Shown one piece after another: positions 42,875-51,680 of a stretch of DNA of 64,000 bases (within the stretch, counting starts at the first letter, position 1; the number at the start of each line of letters is the position of its first letter). This stretch comes from Candidatus Binatia bacterium. GTDB lineage: Bacteria > Desulfobacterota > Binatia > Bin18. The position numbers and the translations under genes are program-made. The stretch lies in contig OX638322.1 in the NCBI GenBank assembly GCA_951812575.1, positions 4,964,501 through 5,028,500 of the forward strand, in the 5' to 3' direction. The notes below the pieces were generated by a model. The model was not told the origin of the DNA. It did no database searches and saw only the letters and a program-made list of their open reading frames with translations.

Positions 42875-43377
42875 ACGCGGCAGACCGCATCCGACTCCGT
42901 CACGAGTTCGAAGAGCTGCTCTATCACGAGGCTTGGCTGCTGGACAACGATAAGCTCGAAGAGTGGCTAGAGCTGTTTACCGACACGCTTCGCTATTGGG
43001 CCCCGGTCCGCGGCAATCTGGAGCCGGGCCAGGAAGACCTGTCTCGGCCTCATCTCCTGGCTCACTTTGATGATGATAAAACCAGCCTGACCCTGCGCGT
43101 CAAACGCCTGAGAACCGGGGCGGCCCATGCCGAGGAGCCGCGCTCCCGCATCCGGCATTTTGTCTCTAATGTGCAAATCCTTGAGACCGACGGACCGGCC
43201 CGAGTGAAAGTCGGTTCAAATTTTCAGGTCTTCCGCAGCCGCTGGGAAGGGACCGAGCACTTGTTCGTCGGCTGCCGGGAGGACTGGTGGCGACGTATTG
43301 ACAATACCTGGAGGAATGAAGAACGCTTTATCCTGCTCGATCATAACGTGCTGGAGAATATGACCGTCTTTTTCTAA
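42871..43377 (+). CDS. Rieske ring-hydroxylating dioxygenase, beta subunit
   Basis: A 168-residue small subunit beginning MNAADRIRLRHEFEELLYHEAWLLDNDKLEEWLELFTDTLRYW. It has the NTF2-like fold pattern, ending EERFILLDHNVLENMTVFF. It supports assembly of an alpha3beta3 dioxygenase. Translation is coupled to the alpha gene by a four-base overlap. Confidence 0.93.
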   Translation: MNAADRIRLRHEFEELLYHEAWLLDNDKLEEWLELFTDTLRYWAPVRGNLEPGQEDLSRPHLLAHFDDDKTSLTLRVKRLRTGAAHAEEPRSRIRHFVSNVQILETDGPARVKVGSNFQVFRSRWEGTEHLFVGCREDWWRRIDNTWRNEERFILLDHNVLENMTVFF

Positions 43378-43381
43378 TTTG

Positions 43382-43416
43382 TTCCCTCTCCCTCTGGGAG
43401 AGGGCCAGGGTGAGGG
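43382..43416. repeat. dispersed palindromic repeat, copy 4 (inside operon)
   Basis: TTCCCTCTCCCTCTGGGAGAGGGCCAGGGTGAGGG. It is the reverse complement type of copy 3 and lies between the beta subunit and SDR genes. Confidence 0.7.
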
Positions 43417-43442
43417 CTCCCTTCTCTCAGTTAAGGACACGT

Positions 43443-44252
43443 ATGGACACCTCAATCTCTGAACTCTTCAGTCTCGACGGCCAGGTGGCTCTCGTCACCG
43501 GCGGTGCCAAAGGCGTCGGCCAAGGTGTGGCTGAAATCCTGGCCGCCGCCGGAGCCAAGGTTGTCCTGGCGGATACCGATGCTGAAACCGCGGCCACCAC
43601 CGCCAAAGCCCTCAACGATCAAGGCCGGACAGCCCTGGCGGTCGGCGCGGATACCTCCGACGAAGCCTCGGTCAAAAATATGGTTGCCGCAGTCATGAAC
43701 GCGTTCCAGCGCATCGACATTCTGGTCAATAACGCGGCCATCTACCCCATGGCCCGGCTGGCTGAAATGGAAACCGCGCTGTGGGATAAGGTGTTGGAGG
43801 TGAACCTGCGTGGTCCGTTCCTGTGTACCCGCGTTGCCGCCGAGCAGATGATAGCCGGCGGGCGCGGCGGGCGGATTATTAATATCTCCTCCATCAATAC
43901 CGCCCGGACCTATCTGGGCATGGCCCATTACGACGCCAGCAAGGGCGGCCTCAACGCCTTTACCAGGGCGAGCGCGCTGGAGTACGCACCCCATAAAATC
44001 ACGGTCAATACGATTGCGCCGGGGGCGGTGAAAACGCCGGGCTCCTTGCGCGTGCGGAGTAATCTGGCCAAGGAAATGGGGCACGATACGACAGAGCCGC
44101 TAGACGCCGCGTTTGCCGAAAAAATTCCTCTCGGGGACTGGGCTCATCCGGTTGATATTGGCCAGGCGGTGCTGCTGCTCACCAGCCGGGCAGCGCATTA
44201 CATCACCGGCCAGTTGATTTATGTGGACGGCGGCCTGATGCTCATGATGTAA
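43443..44252 (+). CDS. short-chain dehydrogenase (probable cis-diol or hydroxyl dehydrogenase)
   Basis: A 269-residue SDR: VTGGAKGVGQGVAEILAAAGAKVVLAD, NNAAIYPM, INISSINTARTYLGMAHYDASKGGLNAF (Tyr-x3-Lys), TIAPGAVKTPGS, TGQLIYVDGGLML. Following a Rieske oxygenase, oxidation of a cis-dihydrodiol to a catechol is the expected step, with the extradiol dioxygenase then cleaving the ring. The start at 43443 follows GGACACGT. It belongs to a different SDR subgroup from those at 12-27 kb. Confidence 0.9.
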   Translation: MDTSISELFSLDGQVALVTGGAKGVGQGVAEILAAAGAKVVLADTDAETAATTAKALNDQGRTALAVGADTSDEASVKNMVAAVMNAFQRIDILVNNAAIYPMARLAEMETALWDKVLEVNLRGPFLCTRVAAEQMIAGGRGGRIINISSINTARTYLGMAHYDASKGGLNAFTRASALEYAPHKITVNTIAPGAVKTPGSLRVRSNLAKEMGHDTTEPLDAAFAEKIPLGDWAHPVDIGQAVLLLTSRAAHYITGQLIYVDGGLMLMM

Positions 44253-44274
44253 TCCGCCGAGTAGAGGGGCACCC

Positions 44275-45786
44275 ATGGGCGTACGCACTGGCCAGGAATA
44301 TATTGACGGACTCCGAGACGACCGGGAGCTGTACGTCAACGGAGAGCTTGTTCGTGACGTGACCACCTACCCCGCCTTTCAGGGCGTCATCCGGGAGATG
44401 GCAAAACTATACGACCGACAGCATGAAGAAACCTATAAAGACATTTTGACCTGTCCCTCCCCCACCTCGAATGAACCGGTCAGCACCTCGTTTGTGTTGG
44501 CCGAAAGCTGGGCGGACATTGAGAAACGGCGCTTTGGGGAGACGACGCGGTGCGAGTTGACCTGCGGCATGATGGGCCGCTTGCCCGACTATATGAATGC
44601 CTTTGTCGCCGATATGGCGGCCATCACCGCCTGGCTGGGACGCAACGAGTCGCGCTTTGGGGACAACGCCTGGACGTATTATGAGTTGTGCCGCGAAAAA
44701 GACCTCTGTCTGACCCACACCCTGGTCGATCCGCAGATCGACAAGACCAAAGGCGTCGAAGACCAGGAAAGCATCCGTATCGTCAAGGAGACCGACGCCG
44801 GCCTGATCGTTAACGGCGCCCGCATGCTGTCCACCCTCGCCCCGATCAGCGACGATATCTGGGTTGCGCCGTATATGCCGCGCAAGCCGGGACAAGAAGC
44901 GTATGCCGTCAGTTTTTCCATCCCGGTGGCCACCCCAGGGCTCAAGTTTATCTGCCGGGAGCCCTACGATACCGGGGCCGGAGACTTTAACCGTCCGTTG
45001 AGCAGTCGGTTTGACGAAGGCGACGCCATTGCCGTTTTTAATAACGTCTTGGTCCCCTGGGAGCGGGTTTTTGCGGCCCGGGATGTGGAAACCTACAATC
45101 TCATTGCGCCCCGCATGCCGGGCTATTTTGCCTTGCAGGCTGTTATTCGGGGCGCGGTCAAACTGCGCTTTATGACCGGGCTGGCCTGCCTGGTCGCCCA
45201 CAGCATCGGGCGCTCGGAGATTACGCGCTACCAGGAACTCATAGGCGAACTCGTCTCCTACGTGGAACTGGCCGACGGCCTGGTAACGGCCACGGCGCAC
45301 GAAGTCTGGACAAATGCCCAGGCCGGCGAGGGCGAGACGGATTCCGCTTCAGAAGCAGTCGCTGCGGCAAAGAGCTTCGTGCCGGGTCTGGCCACCCTCT
45401 TTGGAGCGCCGGACAAGGGCATGTTGGGCATCACCACGCTGCGCATCTTTTTTCCCCTCGTCCACACAAGGGCGGTTGAGGTTATCCGCCTTGCGGGCAG
45501 CAGCGGCCTGGTCATGACCCCGACCGAGCAGGATTTCGCCAACCCTGCCCTGCAAGAACTTCTGCCGCGTTATCTCCGTGGCCGCGACACCCCGGCCGAG
45601 GAGCGGGTGCGCATCATGAAGCTGGCCTGGGACGCCATCAGCACCCAGTTTGGCGGACGGCAATTATTGTACGAGTGGTTTTTTGCCGGGGATCCGATCA
45701 ATAACCGGATTCTGTATTACGGCACGCATAAACGCGGCGAATGTGAGGCTCTGGTGCGAAATTTTCTCAACTCTCTCAAGGGATAA
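44275..45786 (+). CDS. HpaB-family FADH2-dependent aromatic hydroxylase
   Basis: A 503-residue protein of the 4-hydroxyphenylacetate 3-monooxygenase (HpaB)/4-hydroxybutyryl-CoA dehydratase fold: MGVRTGQEYIDGLRDDRELYVNGE, TRCELTCGMMGRLPDYMNAF, LTHTLVDPQIDKTKG, APISDDIWVAPY, RPLSSRFDEGDAIAVFNNVLVPWERVF. Uses reduced FAD and O2 to hydroxylate phenolic or heteroaromatic rings; the reductase is not encoded nearby. It begins 22 bases after the SDR. Reaction and substrate are inferred from the family. Confidence 0.92.
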   Translation: MGVRTGQEYIDGLRDDRELYVNGELVRDVTTYPAFQGVIREMAKLYDRQHEETYKDILTCPSPTSNEPVSTSFVLAESWADIEKRRFGETTRCELTCGMMGRLPDYMNAFVADMAAITAWLGRNESRFGDNAWTYYELCREKDLCLTHTLVDPQIDKTKGVEDQESIRIVKETDAGLIVNGARMLSTLAPISDDIWVAPYMPRKPGQEAYAVSFSIPVATPGLKFICREPYDTGAGDFNRPLSSRFDEGDAIAVFNNVLVPWERVFAARDVETYNLIAPRMPGYFALQAVIRGAVKLRFMTGLACLVAHSIGRSEITRYQELIGELVSYVELADGLVTATAHEVWTNAQAGEGETDSASEAVAAAKSFVPGLATLFGAPDKGMLGITTLRIFFPLVHTRAVEVIRLAGSSGLVMTPTEQDFANPALQELLPRYLRGRDTPAEERVRIMKLAWDAISTQFGGRQLLYEWFFAGDPINNRILYYGTHKRGECEALVRNFLNSLKG

Positions 45787-45797
45787 GGAGCGGCGGC

Positions 45798-46817
45798 ATG
45801 GCAGATTATCGAAGACACGAAGCGCGCGAGTGGGCCAAAGCAACCATGAAGGGTGTGGCCAATACCATCACCCCCACCTTCACCCAGGACTTACGCGGCC
45901 TGAACGAAAAAGCCATTCGCCACGATGTACGCAAGGAAATCGAATACGGCTTTTGGGGCACCCTGCTCGTGGCCGAAACCGCGACCACGTTTGACGAGTA
46001 CGTCCAATTCGCACAGTGGGCGGCAGATGAAGCCAAAGGTCGGCTCCACCTCATCCACCACGCCAGCTTCAATAGCCTGGAAGAAAATATCGCAGCCGTC
46101 CAAGCCACCGAGCGGGCGGGTGCCGACCTCGTCCTGCTCTCCTACCCGCCCACCTTTTATCCGGACAGCGCCGATGATATCTATCGCTACACCAAAACAT
46201 TTTGTGATAACACCAATCTGGCGGTGATGCTCTTCCCTGTTCCGCTATGGGGGTTTGAACGCATCCATCCGGCCGCGGGCTTTGGTCCGGAGCTGATCCA
46301 GCGCCTACTCGACGAGGTGCCGAATATCGCCGCGATCAAGGCGGAAGGCGGTATGCCGTCCATCGGGGGATTTGTGGACGTGTATAAACGCTTCGGCGAC
46401 CGGGTCGTTGTGACCGAACCGATTGAAGGCAACGGTCTGCCCATGGCCGGCCTGGTGCCCATACAGTTCATGGGGACGAGCAATTATGAGTACTGGGGGC
46501 CGATGATTCCCAGGATTTTCGGCCTGATCCAGGACGGACAGTTCGAGGCCGCCATGAAATTATACTGGCAGATTCACCCAGCACGTCAGGCGAGTATGCA
46601 GGCCATGGCCATGCTGGCGGGCTCAAATTTTTTGCACCGGATGATTTGGAAATACCAAGGCTGGCTGAGCGGCTTTAACGGCGGCCCGCTCCGCACGCCG
46701 ACCATGCGCCTGAACGATCGCCAGATGAAGCCCTTACGCCAGGGGCTGATCGCCTCCGGACTCGAAGTCCCGGTTGAGGACGACAAGGAGTTCTTTATCG
46801 GGCGCAACCCGGCCTAG
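45798..46817 (+). CDS. DapA-family (dihydrodipicolinate synthase-like) lyase/aldolase
   Basis: A 339-residue TIM-barrel protein. Schiff-base Lys is in PNIAAIKAEGG, with LVLLSYPPTFYP and TITPTFTQDLRGLNEKAIRHDVRKEIEYGF as neighbouring conserved segments. Class I enzymes of this family condense or cleave pyruvate-type adducts, including hydratase-aldolases of aromatic ring-cleavage pathways. That role suits its position 11 bases after the HpaB gene and 9 bases before the cyclodeaminase gene. The C-terminal region (HRMIWKYQGWLSGFNGGPLRTP) extends past the usual 300 residues. Confidence 0.9.
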   Translation: MADYRRHEAREWAKATMKGVANTITPTFTQDLRGLNEKAIRHDVRKEIEYGFWGTLLVAETATTFDEYVQFAQWAADEAKGRLHLIHHASFNSLEENIAAVQATERAGADLVLLSYPPTFYPDSADDIYRYTKTFCDNTNLAVMLFPVPLWGFERIHPAAGFGPELIQRLLDEVPNIAAIKAEGGMPSIGGFVDVYKRFGDRVVVTEPIEGNGLPMAGLVPIQFMGTSNYEYWGPMIPRIFGLIQDGQFEAAMKLYWQIHPARQASMQAMAMLAGSNFLHRMIWKYQGWLSGFNGGPLRTPTMRLNDRQMKPLRQGLIASGLEVPVEDDKEFFIGRNPA

Positions 46818-46826
46818 GGAGACCGC

Positions 46827-47816
46827 GTGACCCTACTCCTGACACACAGAGACGTGGAACGAGCCACAGACATCAAGACCCAGATCGACCGCATCGAGCA
46901 GGGCTTGCTCGAAGAGGCCAGAGACGCGGTCGAACTTCCCCCGCGTCTCAACCTGGCAACGACTTCGGGCTTTTTTCGCGTCATGCCGGCGGTCATGCGG
47001 GACAGCGGCCTGATGGGATACAAGGTGTTCCACGGCTCGGTCCAGCACGGCGTGCGCTATCTCATTGCGGTCTATGATGAAAAAGACGGGCGACTTTTAT
47101 CGCTCATGGACGCCGCCTATCTGACCGCGACACGCACCGGCGCGACGACCGGCGTGGCCACCAAGTATATGGCCCCACCCGAGGCCCGGACCGTGGGCGT
47201 GATTGGCTCGGGCCTGGAAGCGACGACAAACTTGCAGGCCGTGTGCGCCGTCCGACCGATTGAAGCCGGCAAAGTCTTTAGTCCAACTCAGGCGAATCGT
47301 GAGGACTTTGCCGCGCGGATGCGCGAGCAACTCGGCATCGCCCTCAGCGCGGTCACGACCCCGGAGGAAGCGGTCAGCGGTGTTGACATTGTTGTAGTGG
47401 CCACCAATACCACCGGTGTCGGTGATCTGATCGCCTACCGTGGCAAGTGGATGGAAACCGGCAGCCACGTCAATTCGATTGGCTCAACCGGCTTGCAGTT
47501 GCGCGAGATTGACGCGGAGACCTTTCAGAACGCGGAACGCATTGTGGTCGATTCCCGAGTGCAGATGGAGGGCGAGTCGGGCGACCTCAAAGCCGCAATG
47601 GCAGCCGGGACGTATGATCGCGCGAAAGTAACGGAACTCAAAGAAGTGGTCGCCGGTCGCGCCCCAGGCCGCTCGGACTCGGACGAGATCACCCTGTTCA
47701 AATCCGTGGGCACCGCCATCCAGGACGTCGCCGCCGGCTTCGCCGTCTACAAAGAAGCCGTCCGCCAGGGACTTGGTCAGGACGTGGGCGAGTTTCTGGA
47801 GTTGAAGACGTTCTAG
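46827..47816 (+). CDS. ornithine cyclodeaminase/mu-crystallin family protein
   Basis: A 329-residue protein starting with GTG (TLLLTHRDVERATDIKTQID). VGVIGSGLEATTNLQA is the NAD Rossmann motif. YKVFHGSVQHGVRYLIAVYDEKDGRLLSLMDAAYLTATRTGA and FIxSVGTAIQDVAAGF-like segments are family marks. Members include ornithine cyclodeaminase, imine and ketimine reductases and alanine dehydrogenase. Last gene of the aromatic cluster, so reduction or cyclisation of an amine- or imine-bearing intermediate is plausible. Confidence 0.9.
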   Translation: MTLLLTHRDVERATDIKTQIDRIEQGLLEEARDAVELPPRLNLATTSGFFRVMPAVMRDSGLMGYKVFHGSVQHGVRYLIAVYDEKDGRLLSLMDAAYLTATRTGATTGVATKYMAPPEARTVGVIGSGLEATTNLQAVCAVRPIEAGKVFSPTQANREDFAARMREQLGIALSAVTTPEEAVSGVDIVVVATNTTGVGDLIAYRGKWMETGSHVNSIGSTGLQLREIDAETFQNAERIVVDSRVQMEGESGDLKAAMAAGTYDRAKVTELKEVVAGRAPGRSDSDEITLFKSVGTAIQDVAAGFAVYKEAVRQGLGQDVGEFLELKTF

Positions 47817-47817
47817 G

Positions 47818-47834
47818 CGGAGACGTCCTCCGCT
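47818..47834 (+). terminator. hairpin after the aromatic cluster
   Basis: GCGGAG and CTCCGC form a 6-bp stem around a 5-base loop immediately after the stop at 47816. No T tract follows, so its role as terminator is weak. Confidence 0.3.
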
Positions 47835-47841
47835 CCGAGTG

Positions 47842-47961
47842 TATCCTAAGGGGAAGCGCGGTATCACCGCGGACGCGGCCCTCGACTTGTCAGCAACTCT
47901 AGGCACGGCCGCTAAGCTTTGGATGAATCTCCAGGCAACCTGGGACCTCTCTCAAGCATGA
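47842..47961 (+). pseudogene. HigA-type antitoxin C-terminal remnant
   Basis: One plus-strand frame reads YPKGKRGITADAALDLSATLGTAAKLWMNLQATWDLSQA and a stop, matching the C-terminal half of HigA-like XRE antitoxins (GISADMALRLSxALGTSAExWMNLQATYDL). The helix-turn-helix half is missing and no start is in frame. Confidence 0.75.
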
Positions 47962-48009
47962 CGGAGAAGACAGGCCGCGTGACATTCAGACGAAGACATT
48001 GCTGTCCTT

Positions 48010-48335
48010 TTATCCTCTTTCCCTATTCTCATCCACATACAACAGCGTGCCAAGGCGATAGTGGTCAAGGGTTGATATCGATTCGCATATGAAGTCATAT
48101 AAATGCAAACGCTCTTCTGGGTGTTCAGTGACTATCGCTAGAGTGCCCTTCCCGTCAGACCATGCCTTTATGTAGGCAGGCGGAACTCCCCATTGTCATA
48201 GGCGGCCCTCCATATCTCGTTAGGTTCCTGCAAAGTCGGGATGATCCGGTTAGCGTATTGTTCAGGATGGTCATCAAAACGCGCCATAATACGGGAAATC
48301 TCCTCTTTGTTAACGATTGGTGGCCTGAGCCGGAC
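48010..48335 (-). pseudogene. frameshifted PBECR-like nuclease remnant
   Basis: The minus strand reads PPIVNKEEISRIMARFDDHPEQYANRIIPTLQEPNEIWRAAYDNGEFRLPT then a stop; one base shift restores YIKAWSDGKGTLAIVTEHPEERLHLYDFICESISTLDHYRLGTLLYVDENRERG and a normal stop. The helix PExYANRIIPTLQEPNEIWR and the strand YIKAWSDGKGTLAIV resemble the PBECR2-type Barnase/EndoU-like nuclease fold. The start is not clear. The shift may be a genuine break or a sequencing error. Confidence 0.6.
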
Positions 48336-48343
48336 CTAGGCTG

Positions 48344-48433
48344 TCAGGGGCGGGTAAGAGCCCAGCCAAGCACACCAAAAATGAGGAAGACCGTTGCTCC
48401 CATTGCAAGCGCCAGCCAGTCAAAACCAGTCAT
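48344..48433 (-). CDS. 29-residue membrane peptide
   Basis: The short frame MTGFDWLALAMGATVFLIF...GWALTRP has a single transmembrane helix. It starts at 48433 behind GCGGAGG and overlaps the stop of the 82-residue gene upstream by ATGA, so it is translationally coupled. It stops 9 bases before the nuclease-like remnant. Its function is unknown; holin- or toxin-like roles are possible. Confidence 0.55.
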   Translation of the reverse strand: MTGFDWLALAMGATVFLIFGVLGWALTRP

Positions 48434-48678
48434 ATAGCCTCCGCGATCCGTTTAATAAGCTGTTGGATCTGGCGATGCTGCCGCCATGCCCCAGTGGCGA
48501 GTGATAGAGTAACAAGTATTCCAAAACCCGCCAAGCCGATTCTGACCAGAGAATACTTCCCCAGCAAAATACCGATAGAGCCCCCGCCAACTGCAACGCC
48601 TAACAGAACAATTAATTTGAGAACCTCTGTCCTATATTTGATCTGCTCCTTTATCTGTTCTAGTCCCAGCTTATCCAT
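48430..48678 (-). CDS. 82-residue membrane protein of unknown function
   Basis: It begins with a predicted coiled-coil-like helix (MDKLGLEQIKEQIKYRTEVLK), followed by two transmembrane helices (LIVLLGVAVGGGSIGILLG and IGLAGFGILVTLSLATGAW) and a basic tail (RQHRQIQQLIKRIAEAI). It overlaps the amine oxidase stop at 48678 by one base and the 29-residue peptide by four. Family not recognised. Confidence 0.6.
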   Translation of the reverse strand: MDKLGLEQIKEQIKYRTEVLKLIVLLGVAVGGGSIGILLGKYSLVRIGLAGFGILVTLSLATGAWRQHRQIQQLIKRIAEAI

Positions 48679-50132
48679 TATCCTGACCTTCTTCTGCTCC
48701 AGCCTCGAACCCGCCGGGCCGCGCGCTGGCCCGTCCAGTACGCTCCGTGGACCGTCCCAGGGTCATGGAGATGCAGGGCTTCCCCGGCGAAAAAGACCCG
48801 ACCCGCAATCGGTCTTGAAAGAATCTCCGGCTCCCCACCGTTCGCTCCGACGCGGAGATAGGCATACGACCCGCGCGCAAACGGGTCCGAGCGCCAGCGC
48901 TGGATCATCACCTCGGTTGGCTCGGGAACAGCCGTTCCCATCACGCCGGAGAATTCTTTTTGTAGCCGCGTCACAATGGCTTGGTCTGACAGCTCCTCAA
49001 TCTCGTCGGCAGCAGTTCCGCCGCTGAGACCGACCAGCATAGGTACGCCGGCATAGGCAGCAAAATTGACATAAAAAGAGCACAGGCTGCTGCCACACAC
49101 AAAAACAAAATCCGGCTCTTCGGGCCAAAACACGCGCGGGAAGCGAAGAATCACCTTATTAAAGAGCCCCATGCCGAGGCGGGACAAGGCAGCCCGATGT
49201 GAGTGTGGTAATACCGGTTCAAAGACGATCTGCTCCGATTGCAGCACCCCGATGGGGACGGTGACAACCACTCCGTCTGCGGTAAACGTTTCCCGCTCTG
49301 TCTCAACCCGGACGCCGTCTGTTCCATACGTAATTCGTTTAACGCTCTGACCGAACCGGACCGGGAGACCTTCGGCAAGGGGCCGGACCAGCCTGTCCAT
49401 CCCATCGAGCATAAATTGCTCCCCCGAGGGAAAACCTTCCCCCGTTGGCCCGGTTATCGATTCATACAGTAGACTGGCAAAACCGAGATCGTGCGGAGAC
49501 GCGGCGTAGAGGTTCTCTATCCCCCTCTCGATCCGACAGCGCGCCAAACGGCCGGCCTCAGTCAACGGAGCGGGAATCGCACTCAAGACATCAGCGACCG
49601 ACACCTCGGTACCGGGGCGTCCAAGCCAGCGGCGAGCCAGAGTCGAGACATAGGTCCAGCCGCTCTGTCTATACACCGCGGCTTCCAATTTCGCATATTC
49701 GGACTCAAACGCGGCGCGGGAGACGGCTGACCGCCCGGACGTGCCCAGTTCATAGGCCGCCAGATTGCCATACTCGCTCACCCGCGTCCTGAGACCCAGG
49801 TTGGCGGCAACGGCCTTGAGCGGATTGCCCCGCCCGCCGTGCAGCCAAGACGCCCCGAGGTCTATGGGGGTCTCAAAGCGGCGGTCAGTATAGACCCGGC
49901 CGCCGATACGGTCTCGGGCTTCCAGAATGGCGACCGCATAGTCGGCGCGCTGGAGCTCACGGGCCGCGGCCAGCCCGCTCATGCCGGCCCCGACAATCAG
50001 GACTCTGCCGCCAGGGGGAACGGCAGAGGGTGTTTGAGACCGACAACCGGGCAACACGACCGCCCCAGCCCTCAGCACCAGCTTGTGAAAGTCGCGGCGT
50101 GCGATAGGGGTCTCCACATCACCCCTGCTCAC
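48678..50132 (-). CDS. exported flavin-containing amine oxidase
   Basis: A 484-residue protein. A twin-arginine-type N-terminus ARRDFHKLVLRAGAVVLPGC suggests Tat export with possible lipidation at Cys30. VLIVGAGMSGLAAARELQRADYAVAILEARDRIGGRVYT is the FAD motif; the C-terminal FFAGEALHLHDPGTVHGAYWTGQRAA binds FAD. It oxidises amines to imines plus H2O2. Within the nitrogen-handling genes that follow, its product would be the kind of reactive imine that RidA clears. Confidence 0.9.
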   Translation of the reverse strand: MSRGDVETPIARRDFHKLVLRAGAVVLPGCRSQTPSAVPPGGRVLIVGAGMSGLAAARELQRADYAVAILEARDRIGGRVYTDRRFETPIDLGASWLHGGRGNPLKAVAANLGLRTRVSEYGNLAAYELGTSGRSAVSRAAFESEYAKLEAAVYRQSGWTYVSTLARRWLGRPGTEVSVADVLSAIPAPLTEAGRLARCRIERGIENLYAASPHDLGFASLLYESITGPTGEGFPSGEQFMLDGMDRLVRPLAEGLPVRFGQSVKRITYGTDGVRVETERETFTADGVVVTVPIGVLQSEQIVFEPVLPHSHRAALSRLGMGLFNKVILRFPRVFWPEEPDFVFVCGSSLCSFYVNFAAYAGVPMLVGLSGGTAADEIEELSDQAIVTRLQKEFSGVMGTAVPEPTEVMIQRWRSDPFARGSYAYLRVGANGGEPEILSRPIAGRVFFAGEALHLHDPGTVHGAYWTGQRAARRVRGWSRRRSG

Positions 50133-51664
50133 GCCGTCCGATTAAGCACATACTGCGGGGCCATCTCCCGGTCCAGATACTGATTCAAGAACTCGACACA
50201 CACCGGACGGCATTGACGGAAGAGGTCGGCCCGCTGAAGGTCCTGGGCGGTCGGCGGCTGAGCCGCGGCTTCGCGGAGCTGAGCGAGCAGGTCTGCCTTG
50301 TTGAAACGCAAGTGCGTACGGTTTTCCATGACCAGCTCACCGTCAATAATGACGGTCTCTACATCCGTCCCCTTGGCCCGGTAGACAAAGGCGTCAGCCA
50401 TATGGATGTCAGGCGCGAGATACGGCTGGGTCATGGTTTGCAGATTCACCAGAATGATGTCCGCGGCCCGGCCCGGTTCAATCCTGCCGATAGCGTCCGC
50501 TCGCAGAGTTGCCCGCGCCCCGTTCAGCGTGGCCATGCGCATGACATCATGCGGGCTGACCCAGGGCGAGGTCGGACGCGGCAGGCGGTGCAGCTTGGAG
50601 ACCAGACGCAGTTCCTGGACCATATCGTCATCATCGTTGAGCGTTCCGCCATCCGTCCCAACCCCGATATTGACGCCACGCTCGTGCATAAAAGCTAGCG
50701 GGGCGATGCCGCTCCGCAGACGCAGATTCGAGCTCGCGTTGTGGCAGACCGTCACCCCGGTCTCGGCCAGGAGCGCCAGGTCGTCCCGCGTCGTCCAGAC
50801 GGCATGGGCAAAAGAGGTGCGGGGACCGAGCAGATGCATCTCGTGCAGCCAGGCAATATTGCTCTTGCCGTAGTGCTTAAAGAAGTATTCGGCCTGATAC
50901 GGCGTTTCGACGACGTGCAGGTGGAGCCCCCGCCCCTGTTGGACCCGCTCCCCAATCGCTTCGAGAATATCCGGTGTTGTCCAGACGGCGTTAATCGGCC
51001 CGTAGAGAATTTTTACCTTGGCCGCGCCCTCTTGATTGCGCTCGGTATAATACTTCTCGACAAGGTTCAGATAGGTATCGCGGTCCATGGGCGGACGGGC
51101 CTTCAGCGCGGCTTCGACCTGGGTGCGCAGCGGCACGCTCAGGTGTTGCAGAAACCAGTCGTCGTCATAGGCAAAAGGGTGCTGGTTCATCACCTCAAGC
51201 GCCAGGGCAACCCGCTGGCCCGAGGTCTCATAGGCTTTGAGCGTCGCGTTGACCTCGTCCTCGTAGTTCCCCGTGCGGCAGAAATGACTGTGCAGGACCG
51301 TCGTCACCCCGGACTCAAGCAGCTTCATATTGCCGTAGAGCGTATCCAGATAGACGTTGGTCGGGGATTTGAGCATCAGCAGGTCGTAGATCCACGGTTC
51401 CAGGGTATCGTCCAGCGCGCCCTGCTGGATCGCGCTGAGCCCCCAACCGTGATGATGCACGTCTATCAGGCCGGGTAGAATGAGATATTCGTTTGAACCG
51501 ACCTCGCGGTAGTCGGGGTATTGTTTTTTGAGCGCGCTATAACTCCCCACCGCCGCAATACTGGTCCCGGTCACCGCAACGGCTGCGTCCTGCACCACCG
51601 CCGTTTTTTCTCCCGGCTGGGCTGGGTTGAGGAGGTATTTACCGTGTACGAGTAAGTTGGCCAT
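50129..51664 (-). CDS. TrzA/AtzA-type amidohydrolase (metal-dependent deaminase/dechlorinase family)
   Basis: A 511-residue protein. PGLIDVHHHGWG carries the HxH motif, HLHVVETPYQAEYF a further His, TVCHNASSNLRLRSG the fourth, and IGVGTDGGTLNDDDD the Asp. N-terminal and C-terminal beta-sandwich segments flank the barrel. The family deaminates or dechlorinates triazines, guanine, cytosine or methylthioadenosine. It is four bases from the amine oxidase gene (overlap), so the two are cotranscribed. Confidence 0.9.
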   Translation of the reverse strand: MANLLVHGKYLLNPAQPGEKTAVVQDAAVAVTGTSIAAVGSYSALKKQYPDYREVGSNEYLILPGLIDVHHHGWGLSAIQQGALDDTLEPWIYDLLMLKSPTNVYLDTLYGNMKLLESGVTTVLHSHFCRTGNYEDEVNATLKAYETSGQRVALALEVMNQHPFAYDDDWFLQHLSVPLRTQVEAALKARPPMDRDTYLNLVEKYYTERNQEGAAKVKILYGPINAVWTTPDILEAIGERVQQGRGLHLHVVETPYQAEYFFKHYGKSNIAWLHEMHLLGPRTSFAHAVWTTRDDLALLAETGVTVCHNASSNLRLRSGIAPLAFMHERGVNIGVGTDGGTLNDDDDMVQELRLVSKLHRLPRPTSPWVSPHDVMRMATLNGARATLRADAIGRIEPGRAADIILVNLQTMTQPYLAPDIHMADAFVYRAKGTDVETVIIDGELVMENRTHLRFNKADLLAQLREAAAQPPTAQDLQRADLFRQCRPVCVEFLNQYLDREMAPQYVLNRTA

Positions 51665-51680
51665 GGGCTTGCTCCTGTCA

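Noticed and set aside
48010..48335. Programmed frameshift in the PBECR-like gene
   Set aside because: There is no slippery heptamer at the junction; a simple indel is more likely.
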